A stretch of DNA of 64,000 bases, taken from Marsupella aquatica. Taxonomy: Eukaryota; Marchantiophyta. A program made the position numbers and the translations under genes. Every line of letters begins with the position of its first letter. Position 1 is the first letter of the stretch. Location: assembly GCA_973895155.1 (NCBI GenBank), contig OZ316891.1, positions 28,458,001-28,522,000 on the forward strand, given 5' to 3'. The notes beneath the pieces are model-generated. The model ran no database searches. It saw nothing but the letters and a program-made list of their open reading frames with translations, and was not told the origin of the DNA. Shown piece by piece: positions 50,077 through 61,730 of the stretch.

Positions 50077-50424
50077 TCAATGGTATCTGGTCTGTGCATG
50101 CGGTGTGACAAGTGGTCCTCTAGAGCATGTGATCCAAACATGTGTAGATACCAAAGTCACAACTGGTGCAACTGTGTGGCAACTGTGTACACACCCTTGG
50201 CACCTAATTTGTGGCGGGTCATGTACAAGAGACACAAATACCAAGGATGTCGGGAAGGGTACTGAAGCAGGTAGAGGCCGGCTGTAGTTGTTCCTGGAAA
50301 CAACAGGGTACTCAAAGTACCATGTAGACTGGGCTGGAAGGATCCCAAGTCTGACATACTCAAGGCGCAACATCTCTGCCTTGCGTGCAAGTCGCACATG
50401 TTCAGCGTTGCGGGTCCTCACCAT
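50077..50424 (-). CDS. Small cargo ORF in CACTA-2, internally deleted
   Basis: Shares EHVRLARKAEMLRLEYVRLG, ILPAQSTWYFEYPVV and LVHDPPQIRCQGCVHSC with CACTA-1 (13777-13328), but about 130 bp of the Cys-rich middle are missing and the tail is in a different frame. Confidence 0.45.
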   Translation of the reverse strand: MVRTRNAEHVRLARKAEMLRLEYVRLGILPAQSTWYFEYPVVSRNNYSRPLPASVPFPTSLVFVSLVHDPPQIRCQGCVHSCHTVAPVVTLVSTHVWITCSRGPLVTPHAQTRYH

Positions 50425-53400
50425 AAGTGTTGCTTTCGTTGTGATGTCCTCTGTTCACGTCCTTTGATGAGCAAGGTGAGCAGGAGGTCGACTTGCCTCG
50501 CCAACAGCAACCACCTAAACTAATCAGTTCCCACTCATTGTCTTGGTTCCAACTACAGGTCATAGTATACACATAGCATGAAACGTGCATAGTACATATT
50601 TGATTCTGAGTTTATGAGTTTCCTAAGACAAAGAGCTTGGTGATAAACCCATATTCTCGACGGACATGTATATCAATCGTATTAAAATCCTGTTTTTTCA
50701 TCCACAAAGACCGAAAGTCTCACCTTGCAGGTTGCAGTAGAGAGAAAATTCACTGGTTGTCGTGTTGTGCAAGTGAACCTCCACTGATGCCCCCGGTGGA
50801 GCCCCTCAGATGCAAGTGACACTTACCAACTCCCAAGTTGCCTGGTCTAAGAAAATGCTTATATCTTCAGAACTTTATAGAGCAAGTACATGATCACATA
50901 CTTCTGGATCTATTCATATTTGGAACTCTTGCCAACTACAACTCCCATTATGCACAAGCTCACATCAACAGAGAAAGATACAGAATGCATACTTACTATG
51001 GCTCTAAGCACCTTCACTACCTTGTTGAACCCAGTCCTGAAGTCTTTTCAGCGTGTTTGTTGTGCTGTCTCCTTTGGCACCCAACACCTTAGTCCTTGAT
51101 GTAACAGAATGCGATTTTACAAGTTAGATGCTTTGGAACCTTCTATGGTCTTAGCTGAATTGATGTCATCGTAAGTGGTGAAAGACAAGGAAGACGAAAG
51201 CTGGTTGAAGAGCTGTGGACAACACACTAGCATGAAGTGCTTCAACCAATCCACTGCCAAACGGAACTCTTACACAGTCACATTCTTTCAATAAACAGAA
51301 ACTCAGTCAAACTTCATAATCAAAGTACAAACTCTGAAGGACCAAAGGAGGATGTTGTGAGTTTCTCTATTGTTTAATGTGTTACCCTTCTAGTTTCGAA
51401 GTTAGCAAATGCTGAATAATGTGTCTACCAGATCTTCGAAAAGAAGCCCACCACAATTAAGAACTTCGGTATCTGGGTGAGGTATCAGAGTCGTACAAGT
51501 TATCCCAACATGTACAAGAAATATCGTGATACCACATTAAACAACCACACAGCAGATGTATGATGAGATGGCTTCTTGTCATAGAGTTTGGTTCCCTTGC
51601 ATCCAGATCATCAAGACTACGACAGTCCCTGTCTCTCTGTGCAAGCAAGAAAGTACCAAGCAGTTCCATGATTCAAAGATCAAGTTCCCCTTGACGTACC
51701 ACAAGATTCAACCTCCATCGCGAAAGCTAAAGACGACTTACAAGGCCACCAAGCCCAACACATTTGTTAGAGTAGTGCGGGTGCAGGTTCCCAATTTTGA
51801 AACAATTTGGCTCATTTTATGTCCCAAGGGACTCCAGGAGTTTATGTATTGAGTTTCTAGGTCAGGATGCTTAATATAAGGAAATTCAATTTTCACTTCA
51901 TTCCCAGCTTCTACTAATTGAATATACACGAGATGGAAGCAAGAAGATAAGCCACAATCTAGCATCTTAGCCAAACACATTCGTCCCGACAAAGCAAAAC
52001 TACAATCACACAGTGCGAGTTGTGTCTGCACCGGCACCCCCAGTGAGACTGATCAGCATTTGGACTGCATCATTGTCTAGAGCTAGCAGTGGAAGGAATC
52101 AACATAGCTAGCAGTGGAAGGTGTAGTGGAGATAGCATGGGGACAGGGAAGGAAATGCAGGTTCCTTAAGCATAAATTTCCAAAAATGGAACAACAGGAA
52201 ATGAAGAATAGGCACTGAAGCGGTCAACTAGACAAACGTTGTAACAAGGCAGCAAGCATTGGATTAAGAAGAAGCAAGGTTTCATCAGTAGAAGCAAGGT
52301 TTCATCAACAATGGCATTGTGAGACAAACCACTCCTTACAAATTTCTACAGACATCCTCCCCACTTGCAGCTTCTTGGCCAGGCTGGATTTCTTGTAAGA
52401 CAGGTTTCTTGTAAGAAAGATTTCTTGTTTGGTGAGGAAAGATCAAAAAGCAACTGATCAATGCCTTCTTGTCATCTAGAAGAGCTGGATGCAGCCCTGT
52501 CTCACATTTAATGTTAAATTGAATGAAAGACATTATGCGCATGCACAAAAGAAAGACATGAATATAATTAAGGTAGGTTTTAAGGAGCGGAGTCAGCAGT
52601 CAGACTTAGAAAGTTCAAATTGAAGCGCCATTAGTTTGGCGTGGTCAAGAGTAAATAAATGTTGGTCAGGGATACTCACCTCTTTTGAATGTATTACTGA
52701 CTCAGCTAAGCCTAGCTAGACAGAAGTCACTCAGACCCACAAAAAAGTGAAGATCCACCTCCAAGCCGGAGCTCTATCACTTCAGTAGAGCAGCTTCTGG
52801 ACAGAACCAACTCTAATTAGCCCCACAGAACACAAATGTTAAGGCTCCAAGTCAGAGCTCACTTCAGCCGAGGTGGACATCGCAGCTAGACCATTCAGTA
52901 TAGGCAGTATGGAGCTTGAGACTACACTCATTGTTCAGAATTGAGGTGATGAAAGTGAGTTGGCATTAGTGGATACAATGAGAGGGGAAAAAATTATGAC
53001 CAAATTGCACCTCTATAATCAGAGAGGTTCTATTTCCAGGGAACTCATTCATTGACCAGAGTAATATGGCCCACATTTAATTAGACTATGATAGACTCTT
53101 CCTCTGCAGACTCAAACTCGAGGAACCCCCACGGATGCCAGCATATACACGAGCTAGAAGCAAGAAGACAAGTTGCAATCTAGCATCTTGGCCAAACACA
53201 TTCTTCCTGGCGATAGTAACTGCAAGCAAGGGGGAGACAGGGAGAACAAGGAGAATAGGGAGGCAACTCACAATGGAGCTAGGTAGCTCATGATCAAGCA
53301 GCTTGCAATTTCAGCAACAGTAGTCTTAGCAGCAGGCGATTGAGCTCCAGGAAATGACAAACCCGCAGCTGAGTCCTCAACTGACAAAATGTTCGCCACT

Positions 53401-53460
53401 CAACCCTCCTTCCAACTGCAACCGCCAGATAGTAGGAATAAGATAGAGAGGTTGCAGCCT
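50425..53460. other. Non-coding region, CACTA-2 5' portion and beyond
   Basis: Sequence up to about 51310 still matches CACTA-1 13780-14280. Beyond that I find no homology, gene or structured repeat. A fragment around 51900-51970 (TATACACGAGATGGAAGCAAG) recurs with changes at about 53144-53200. Confidence 0.5.
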
Positions 53461-53469
53461 TCTCAGTGA

Positions 53470-53660
53470 TCCAATAGCACCTCTCTTACCACCTCCGCTC
53501 TTAGCACATCCGCTCGCACCTCCGCTCGCACCTCCGCTCTCAGCACCTCCTTTGGCACCTGAGCCGCTCTCAGCACCTCCCCTCGCACCTCCGCTCGCAC
53601 CACCTCCTTTGGCACCTGAGCCGCTCTCAGCACCTCTGCTCGCACCGCCGCCCAAACTGA
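53470..53660. repeat. GC-rich minisatellite-like repeat
   Basis: Units built from CTCCGCTCGCACCTC and CAGCACCTCCTTTGGCAC, repeated with variations. A section of about 70 bp occurs twice. It creates Ala/Gly/Glu-rich open frames on the minus strand that are by-products of the repeat. Confidence 0.65.
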
Positions 53661-54777
53661 AGCTACGTAGCAATCCTCAGCAGTGTGTGACAGAAGCACT
53701 CCACTCCAGCTCCACTCCGCTCGAGCTCCACTCCAGTTGCTCTCCGCTCGTAGCTCCTCGGCCAGACCGGCGGCCAGAGCAGCTCCCAAATTGCAGCTCT
53801 TGCCCGCCCATAGCTCCTCCTAGTCCTAGAGCTCGTCGTCCACTGCAGCTCACCTCTCCACTCCGCAAGCCGGTCGCCCTCTCAGCTTGAATGCTCTAGA
53901 GCTTTGAAGGTAAACCTTCAAGCTCCAAGCGCAAAACTCCCCTACGTGAAGGAACTGCCCCGATCGCGAAGCACACTCCCCACTTCGTGAGACCGCGCAC
54001 AATGTGACGACCTTTAGGCACGACGAATGTCCCCATAATGGACAAGTGAGTTTTTCTGAAACAAAAACCTCCGAGTTCCCACGCACATTGAACTGAACTT
54101 TGCACTCTGCTGGCGTGTTTAAACCCTAAACAAAACCCGCGCACCCTAAACTCGTGTCCAAAGGCACACTCACGCACAAAGCATACCTTAACACTTAGTG
54201 ACACTTAGTGAACCAAACCCAATGAGCCTCGACCACTTTGCGTTGACATGAGCCGTTGATACACATGTTAGTACCCTAAAGCAAATTGGATACGACACTT
54301 TGTGAGCAAAGATTAAATGAACGCAACTGTAACCTCTTAGAACGCAACTGTAAATTAACCCTTACACATGCCACTTAGGGAGGGTGGACAAAGAATGGGG
54401 GCCAGACACTACTTTAGCCCTGAATTGAAAATGATATCACCCCAATATTCTTGTCAAAGTTTCCCATGAACTCTAAGGAATCCATTGAGCAGCATAAGAC
54501 TTACTATTATAGAGGCAAGTACTCCCATGCACGTTTAATTAGGCTAGGATAACTACAATGCTCTTGACATGAAGACATTTAACTAGTTCTGCAACCCTAA
54601 ACCCCCATTCCTTCTATGTGCACCTAGTGCTCCCGACTCCGCAAGTTGCAAGTCAAGGGTTGTAAATGGAACATTCCGTGATGTCTAGAGTGCATGTAAT
54701 CCTTCTTGCACTCTATTTCAGAATGCCGTAATGGAGAGTAGCTTATTCAACTTACATATGACTGCCCTACTAGTGTT

Positions 54778-54949
54778 ACAATTGCTACTTTATCAGAAGT
54801 TGTAGGAATGACTTTCACAAATATCCCCCAAAAATCAGTTGATAAAATGTAACAACAATGACTCCCCTAAACTTGGAGTCATGTATTTTTGAAAGTCTCC
54901 CTAAAGTCACAAAGCATAGGGTCTCAAAAGGGGACATTTTCTTCTAGTG
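54778..54949. repeat. Possible CACTA right end
   Basis: TTCTTCTAGTG at 54939-54949 is the inverse of a CACTAGAAGAA terminus. Just inside are GACTCC, AGTCAT and TGACTTT motifs in the style of subterminal repeats. A second CTACTAGTG lies at 54770-54778. Neither has an identified partner end, so it may be the end of CACTA-2 or of another element. Confidence 0.35.
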
Positions 54950-54984
54950 AATGATTGAGAACTCTATCAAAGCCCGTAGCTCGC

Positions 54985-55265
54985 TCCAACAGCTTGTAGC
55001 TCCGCACAACACAACACTCCTGCGCGGGCTCCTGCGCAGCCCTCCCGCAGCGCTCCGCAAAGCACTCCTGCAGCACACTGCACAACACAACACTCCTGCG
55101 CAAATCTCCGTGACCCACTGCTGAGAAGAATGATAACCGACCCCAGCTCAATCGGATAACAGTGAGCTAGCTTGGACGCGCAGCTCCGCACAGCACAACA
55201 CTCCTGCACAGCCCTCCCGCAGCGCTCCGCAAAGCACTCCTGTAGCACACTGCACAACACTCCCG
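54985..55265. repeat. Direct duplication of a GC-rich segment
   Basis: A segment of about 80 bp with AGCTCCGCACA, CCCTCCCGCAGCGCTCCGC and AAGCACTCCTG occurs at about 54997-55092 and again at about 55180-55260. Confidence 0.65.
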
Positions 55266-55269
55266 CAGC

Positions 55270-56740
55270 TCCACGAGCCCTGATCTGATTGCAAACTCTC
55301 TAGGCAAAACAGAAGCACAACTTTGCTAAACCCGGGGCTAAACCCCTCGACTCCCTCGCCCTAAACGCTTTGTGGCAGACACACAAACGCAACATTCAAC
55401 GTTGAGTCTCGATAGTTTGTGGGAAAAATAAAACTTGACTCACAGGCCCGCGGGTGCAAAGGGTGCAAAGAGCCGTTTGGCGCGAACCTAACTGACATGT
55501 CAGCCGGCCCCTAGAGTGATCTCAGCCGTCCGGATGAAATGAGACTGCCTTGAGTGATCTCAACCATCAATGAGGCTGAATTTGATGTTAACCCAAGGCC
55601 CCCAATCCCTCTACTTCAAGTGTCTAAATTACACTCCGGCCAAGCATTGTCTAACCCCACAAAATAAGTGCTAAGTCATGACAACTCTGCCCTCTCAATG
55701 TATAGCAAAAAACCAATAATTTCCAATATGCCACCAACAATATTAGGTGGTATAATTAGGTACTAGTAAGTATTGTCGCATGCACTAGACTTTCTTTGTG
55801 TGAAAAATGACATCATCCATATGGACTTTTTTGTGTCATTAATGAAATGATCTAATACGAGTCTGACTAATATAATGCCAATTCAAACATTTGTCCTAAA
55901 CCCACATTTTATTTTATAGAGTACCCAATGAGCTATCACTTTTTGCCTATTACCAATTTTAATACCCTAGTACTCCTTTAAAGTTTGTAAATCACACAAA
56001 GCTTGAGAAGAAATGTAGGTGGTGCCAGGCCACCAAACAATACTTTTTCTATGACACTCAGTTGAGAGTTACATAAACCATCCGGAAACCCCTCGCTTCT
56101 ACGTGCCCTAAACCCTGTACTTCATTTAAATTGCTATCATATTCTCTGGATATATTATTATCCCTTGGCACCATTCACTTAACTTCTCTGGTAATTTAAT
56201 TATCCACTCCGACCTTCAATCACTATGTTTTTTGTCAATGTTAAGTGGTATATATGTAGTCTTGCAGGTATAATCCTTGGGAACCACCACATCCAAAGTG
56301 GTTTTGGCCAATCCTAAAAAACACCCCACTACTTACTTGATTGCAAGTTGTTAAAAAGAAACTATAATTATTGTATCACAAAAATGGGGAACCAAACCAC
56401 CACATTCAAAGTGCTTTTGCCAGCCCTCAAAAACCCACTACCTCTTTGCCAGTGGTTTCAGCAGTCTATCACTAAAATGTTGGTGACATTGTTACTGCAC
56501 TGTGGTGAGAATCCGGTATGACATGATCTGTAGTGGTATTTACAAGATCTCTGTCCCTTACTTGATTGTCAGTTATTTGTAAATTACAACATTTATGTCA
56601 TTTATCACTCAAGACTAGGTGATGGTACTAGCACTAGAATACATGTGAGAGTTTGGAACCACATTGTTATTGAAAGTGTTTACACACAATTTACCCCATT
56701 CCACTTACTTCTCCACTAAAATAACGGTGATATTCTAAGT
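55270..56740. other. Non-coding AT-rich region
   Basis: No supported gene. From about 56280, repeated AAGTGGTTT and AGTGGTA motifs begin, which continue through the tandem array and look like one long subterminal-type region. Confidence 0.45.
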
Positions 56741-56749
56741 GGAATTTCC

Positions 56750-58870
56750 CTACACCCTCAAACTACCTCTTTTGCAGTGGTTTGGGAATTATGGCCACCC
56801 TACGACTACCACTACATTAGAAGTTCTTTGGAGGACTGCGTCATGTACCACATAAGTTTGAGTGAAAGTTTTAGTCACAAGAAATGAGGGCTTTGAAGCA
56901 CATTATTTTGAGTGGTTTGGGGGGTGACAACCTTACAAAGAGAATATGTAGGCCATCTAGCTTTAGGCAAGTCTCGGAGGGCCATCATTAAAGGAGGAGG
57001 GTTGGGCCCGCCGCCATAACAATTCCTCCGTGTTAGCCCCCCCATGGTGAAGCCGTGGGACACCCCCATCATGTGCGCCAACCAGTTATAGCAACGACAA
57101 TGAGGTTGTGACGCATAAATTGCCAAGGTGGAGAGATTTGAGGCACCCAAGTGATGCAACATCGTGAACTCCACACAAATCACTCCAAGACTCTACGGAA
57201 TTACAAATATGGGGCTTATGTGATGCATCCACACAATTCACTCCTTTTAGCACTAGTTCATGGCAAGTGGTGGCACCAATGTGTGTTGCATGACTCAAAT
57301 ACGGGTGCAATTTGAAGTCGCCAGAAGGCGAGGGGCCGAAACTACCTTATGTCAAGTGGTTTGGGCTGGTACTTACAAATGCACTTCATTGCAAGTGTTC
57401 ATACCCAATTTACTTCTCAACTCAAATAACGGTGGTATCTTGAGTCGCATTTCCCCTAAACACTAAAACCACCTCATTTGTAGTGGTTTGGGAACAACAA
57501 TCACTCTCAGACTACCACTTCATGAGAAGTTGTTTTGAGGGATACATGATGTACCACCCCAACCTGAGTGACACTGTTAGTCGCTAGAAATGCGGGCTTT
57601 GAAGAACAAAGTTTTTAGTGATTGGGGAGTGACAAACTTACAATGGATAATGAGAAGTGGATCCACCTTGCCGCAATTCTCGGAGGGCCAGGATTAAAGG
57701 AGGAGGGTTGGACCCACCGCCATAACAATTCCTCCGTGTTAGCCCCCCCATGGTGAAGCCATGGGACACCCCCATCACGTGTGCCAACTAGTTATAGCAA
57801 CGACAATGAGGTTGTGACGCATAAATTGCCAAGGTGGAGAGATTTGAGGCACCCAAGTGATGCAACATCGTGAACTCCACACAAATCACTCCAAGACTCT
57901 ACGGAATTACAAATATGGGGCTTATGTGATGCATCCACACAATTCACTCCTTTTAGCACTAGTTCATGGCAAGTGGTCACACTAAAGTGTGCTGCATCAC
58001 TCAAATACAGGTGCAATTTGTAGTCGCCAAAAGGCGAGGGCCTGAAAGGACCTTTTTCCGAGTCAATTGGGCGTGTACATATAAATACACTTCATTGCAA
58101 GTGTTCACCCCCAACTTCTCAACTCAAATAAAGGTGGTATCTTAAGTTGCATTTGCCCTAAACCCTAAAACCACATCATTTGTAGTGGTTTGCCCCCCAA
58201 TCACTCTAGGACTACCACTTCATGAGAAGTGGTTTAGAGGGATGCGTTATGTACCACCCCATCTTGAGTGATAGTGTTAGTCGCGCTAGAAATGAGGGCT
58301 TTGAAGAACATGGTTTTTAGTGATTTGGGGAGTAACAAACTTACAATGGATAATGAGAAGTGGATCCACCTTGCGGCAATTCTCGGAGGGCCAAGATTAA
58401 AGGAGGAGGGTTGGGCCCGCCTCCACCACAATTCCTCCGTGTTAGCCCCCCCATGGTGAAGCCATGGGACACCCCCATCACGTGTGCCAACTAGTTATAG
58501 CAACGACAATGAAGTTGTGACGCATAAATTGCCAAGGTGGAGAGATTTGAGGCACCCAAGTGTTGCAACATCATGAACTCCACACAAATCACTCCAAGAC
58601 TCTACGGAATTACAAATATGGGGCATATGTGATGCATCCACACAATTCACTCCTTTTAGCACTAGTTCATGGCAAGTGGTCGCACCAATGTGTGCCTCAT
58701 CACTCAAATATGGGTGCAGTTTGTAGTGGCAAGAAGATGAAAGCCCGAAAGGACCTTATGTTAAGTGGTTTGGGCTCGTATTTACCAATGCACTTGATTG
58801 GAAGTTCAAACACATAACTTTCCTAAGTCAAAACATGGTGGTATTTCAAGTGACAGGTGCCCAAAACCCT
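56750..58870. repeat. Tandem array of three units of about 705 bp
   Basis: Anchors such as GGGCTTTGAAG at about 56888, 57596 and 58299, and the segment with CATAAATTGCCAAGGTGG at about 57115, 57821 and 58523, give spacings of 703-708 bp. The units differ by scattered substitutions and small indels. Each carries a short conserved minus-strand frame (57310-57086, 58016-57792, 58707-58495) that is probably a by-product. Copies end raggedly near 58870. Confidence 0.85.
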
Positions 58871-59924
58871 CAAAGCACCTGTTGTGTAGTGGTTTGGGTA
58901 CAATTTGTAAATAAAAAAATTATTTGTCGCTATAATTCTGGCGGCATGCATATTGTGACTGAAAATGTGTGTTGATAATGACACCATGGGGAGAGGTTTT
59001 GGACATCACAAAATAATCTGTTTAATTTTTAGTCATTTATCAAAACTGTTTTGACACTCTAATGTTGGTGGCATTTGCAGTGGCAAAATGTATTTAAAGA
59101 ATGACATTACTCATAGTGATTTCTAAGAATGGAAAATGATCTACTTTATTTCAAGTCATTTGCAAGGTCCTGCATTGACACTCTACTCTTAGTGGTATTT
59201 GGAGTCACTAAAATGTGCGAAGAGAATGACATTCTTTAGAGTGATTTTGGACTAAGGAGGATGTGGCACTTGGTTTGAAGTTGCATCAAATAATATTTAT
59301 TGGACTCTAATATTAGTGATATTTGTAGTTAGACAATTTGAGATAATAATGACTTTATGTAAAGAAATTTTGTACATTGAGAATTAATTCACTCAATCTT
59401 AAGTTGTTTGTAAGAATTTCCTTGTCACTAAAATATTTTAAATAATTTTGCCAAAATTCTTTTGTGACTCCACTATTGGTGATATGTACAGTAACAAAAG
59501 GTGTGCTCACAAATGACATTATTTCAAGTAATTAAGATCACTTGGAAAAGCTTCACTTGATTGGGAGTTGATTGAAAAAGCACCTTTACCATTCAAATAT
59601 TGGTGGTACTTGTATTTGTAGTGGTTTCGGTCAGTAGTAAAATCTTAGTTGAAAATAGAGTTGTAAACATCGACGGTGGAGTGAACGGTGGATTGTAGTG
59701 ATTTGTAAATTTGTGTAATATACAACTCTAATTCAAGTGATCTAAGTTTTAGTGGCAAAAAAAAGAGTTGTAATCAGTGATTAAGGTAACATAGTTCTAA
59801 GTAGAGTAATAAAATGCAGATTATTACAACCCATTAAAAGAATAGTGGTTGGCACCACGTACGAGTTATTTAGGCAAAGTAGTTGCAGGGCCTGTAGTAG
59901 TAAAACACAGGTTTTCTTCTAGTG
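58871..59924. mobile_element. CACTA-like right end with subterminal repeats
   Basis: Ends in GGTTTTCTTCTAGTG at 59910-59924 (inverse of CACTAGAAGAAAACC). The preceding kilobase has many short repeats around AGTGGTATTTG, GGTGATAT and AATGACATT. The tandem array to the left probably belongs to the same element. No transposase or left terminus was found, so it would be non-autonomous or truncated. Confidence 0.45.
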
Positions 59925-59984
59925 TTGGCCTTAACTCGAGTTTCAGCTTAGACAGGCACACTAGTAGAAATCGGGGGGTATTTA

Positions 59985-60300
59985 GACCCCATTAAACGAC
60001 TATTCAGTACCGTATAGGACTTGGAAACGACTGGGAAGGACTCCAGTCCTTTATAGGACTGCGAGTCATATGTTTTGTTACTATAATCAACTGAGTCCTT
60101 TATAGAACTGGTTTATAAGTCGTTTAATAGACTGGATTTTCAGTTTATTTTAGTCTTTGTGTGGGTAGTTTTGGTGAGTCGTTTTCAGTCTTTTATGGGC
60201 TGAGATGGTGAGTCGTTGGGAACGACTAAAAAGGTTATGGAGGGTAGTCTTTAAATATACTTTGTGGGGTATGTATAAGTCTTTCATGTCAACTGGATAT
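59985..60300. repeat. CACTA-4 subterminal repeats
   Basis: Repeated AGTCCTTTATAGGACTG, ACGACT, AGTCGTTT and AGTCTTT in both orientations. Confidence 0.7.
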
Positions 60301-60786
60301 GAGTGATGAAGACCCCACTATACTACTTGGAATGAACCCACTCTTGTGCACAAATAACATATTGTATTCATGTTTTATTGTGTACTTGGAATGAACTCAC
60401 TCTATAAGTTCACCATTCATCATGTTAACATTAGAATACATAGTTTCAGAAAGCCATCTTCTATACCATGTACACTAATATGAATTCACAGATTCAAACT
60501 TCATAGACTACAAAGAAGGTCACAAAGTATTCCTCTATACCATACACACTAATACTGAAATGATACAAAACAGATTCAAGTATCATAGACAATCACCATA
60601 GAGCCATAGTTTGACATCAATCACTTGTTTCATACATACAGAATTCAGAAATATCAATGTCACACACAACGGCTCCTTCATCCTCTTTACCAAATGGAAA
60701 AATTGGTACAGATATTTCTTGGATCTTTCCAAGGCAATGTCAAAATGTGACACAATTCACATGATTCTATCTACACTTGCATTCAG

Positions 60787-61380
60787 TCACTGCAGACTAA
60801 CACACTCTGATGGCCAGAGCACAAGAGATCCTACTGCATCTGCAATTATTTCCTGAGGTGGATCATCGTCTCTATTCGGAAATGGCAAATTACAATCAGA
60901 TACAATCACTGTAGTCAACAACACTACTACATGGTCATCCGGGACCACTTTGCCATGGAATTTTGCATGATCCGGTCGCAAAATGCCTGTACCCACACAT
61001 ACCTGCGAGTCATCCTCCCATGATAGAAGATTATGGACTGGCTCTGCTGTAGCTATCACCTCCACCTTACCCTGGCTGTTTTTCTTGGCTTTCCTGGGTG
61101 GCTTATACATGACATTATTCATACCTTGGTTGCGAGTCATGACTTTGGCATGAGTGTTTTGTGCTGGTGATCGAGAATTGGCTACACTCTTCTTCAAAGA
61201 ATCTGCATCCATATTTGACACTTTTGATTGTGTAGCAGGATTTCCCTGCGACATCATCTCAGTATCTGCCAACATTGTACTTGCTTCAATTGAAGCATCT
61301 ACAATCTTACTTGCATCCAATGTTGCTCCCAAGTTTTGACGTCGCTTCACCCTGCTCCCACTTGGTTGAGAGTCTGTCAA
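60787..61380 (-). CDS. CACTA-4 second transposon protein, C-terminal exon
   Basis: 197 residues. The N-terminal half is hydrophilic, then a basic patch (YKPPRKAKKNSQGK), then a globular end with VVLLTTVIVSDCNLPFPN and DDDPPQEIIADAVGSLVLWP. The last 90 residues align with CACTA-1 2719-2141, including the DDDPPQ and SLVLWP motifs. That argues for a conserved function in this class of CACTA accessory proteins. Confidence 0.6.
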   Translation of the reverse strand: MTDSQPSGSRVKRRQNLGATLDASKIVDASIEASTMLADTEMMSQGNPATQSKVSNMDADSLKKSVANSRSPAQNTHAKVMTRNQGMNNVMYKPPRKAKKNSQGKVEVIATAEPVHNLLSWEDDSQVCVGTGILRPDHAKFHGKVVPDDHVVVLLTTVIVSDCNLPFPNRDDDPPQEIIADAVGSLVLWPSECVSLQ

Positions 61381-61730
61381 CTCTGCATCAACTACAATTC
61401 AGTGTCATGTCCAACATAAGTCAATCACTCATCACATGTGCTAAATGTACATGTCACCAACCACAAAGTTGTCACTATCTCCTTACCATTATGAACAGCC
61501 TTCTTTGCCATTGCCATATGCTCCATGTCTGCTTCTGTTGATCAATAAACACACCACAATATTCAGGTTGAATCTATTAATCACTGAATTGTTTCTCAAC
61601 ATTCATATAGAGGAATTTAAAGCATCAGCTTACCTGAAACCTCCTTGGCTATGGTCACTGAGGCACTGGGCACATCTTCTTCATTATTGCTCTTTGAATC
61701 ACCTGATACATCAATCATGATGTCACTTCA

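Larger units (their letters stand above)
22600..51310 (-). mobile_element. CACTA-2: chimeric relative of CACTA-1, split by two insertions
   Basis: The same gene order as CACTA-1 is found on the minus strand: small Cys ORF (50424), PHD gene (49349), BRCT gene (41160), F-box remnant (40226), TNP2 (39854), DUF4218, DUF4216-like, and the second transposon protein (25538-22625). Element E interrupts TNP2 and a LINE interrupts the PHD-BRCT spacer. I could not identify terminal repeats for it. The left side abuts CACTA-B, and recognisable homology on the right fades after about 51310. Borders are therefore approximate. Confidence 0.7.
59959..61730 (-). mobile_element. CACTA-4: start of another CACTA element
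   Basis: Begins CACTAGTAGAAATCGGGGGG at 59959. It resembles the CACTA-1 terminus for 12 bases, then differs. Subterminal repeats follow, then the C-terminal exon of a second transposon protein on the minus strand (60787-61380). At about 61730 it is interrupted by unrelated GC-richer DNA. The rest is outside the window. Confidence 0.7.

Noticed and set aside
53463-53868. Ala/Gly/Glu-rich minus-strand frames of about 60-110 residues
   Set aside because: They are produced by the GC-rich minisatellite and exist in several frames at once.
54590-58160. Telomere-like CCCTAAA motifs scattered in the right half
   Set aside because: They are single copies (AACCCTAAAC) far apart, not tandem arrays.
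57086-58707. Three conserved minus-strand frames of about 70-74 residues
   Set aside because: Their conservation follows from the 705-bp tandem repeat; the surrounding non-coding DNA is equally conserved.
56500-58870. CRISPR-like or direct-repeat array
   Set aside because: Units are about 705 bp and diverged, with no short repeat-spacer structure, and the DNA is eukaryotic.
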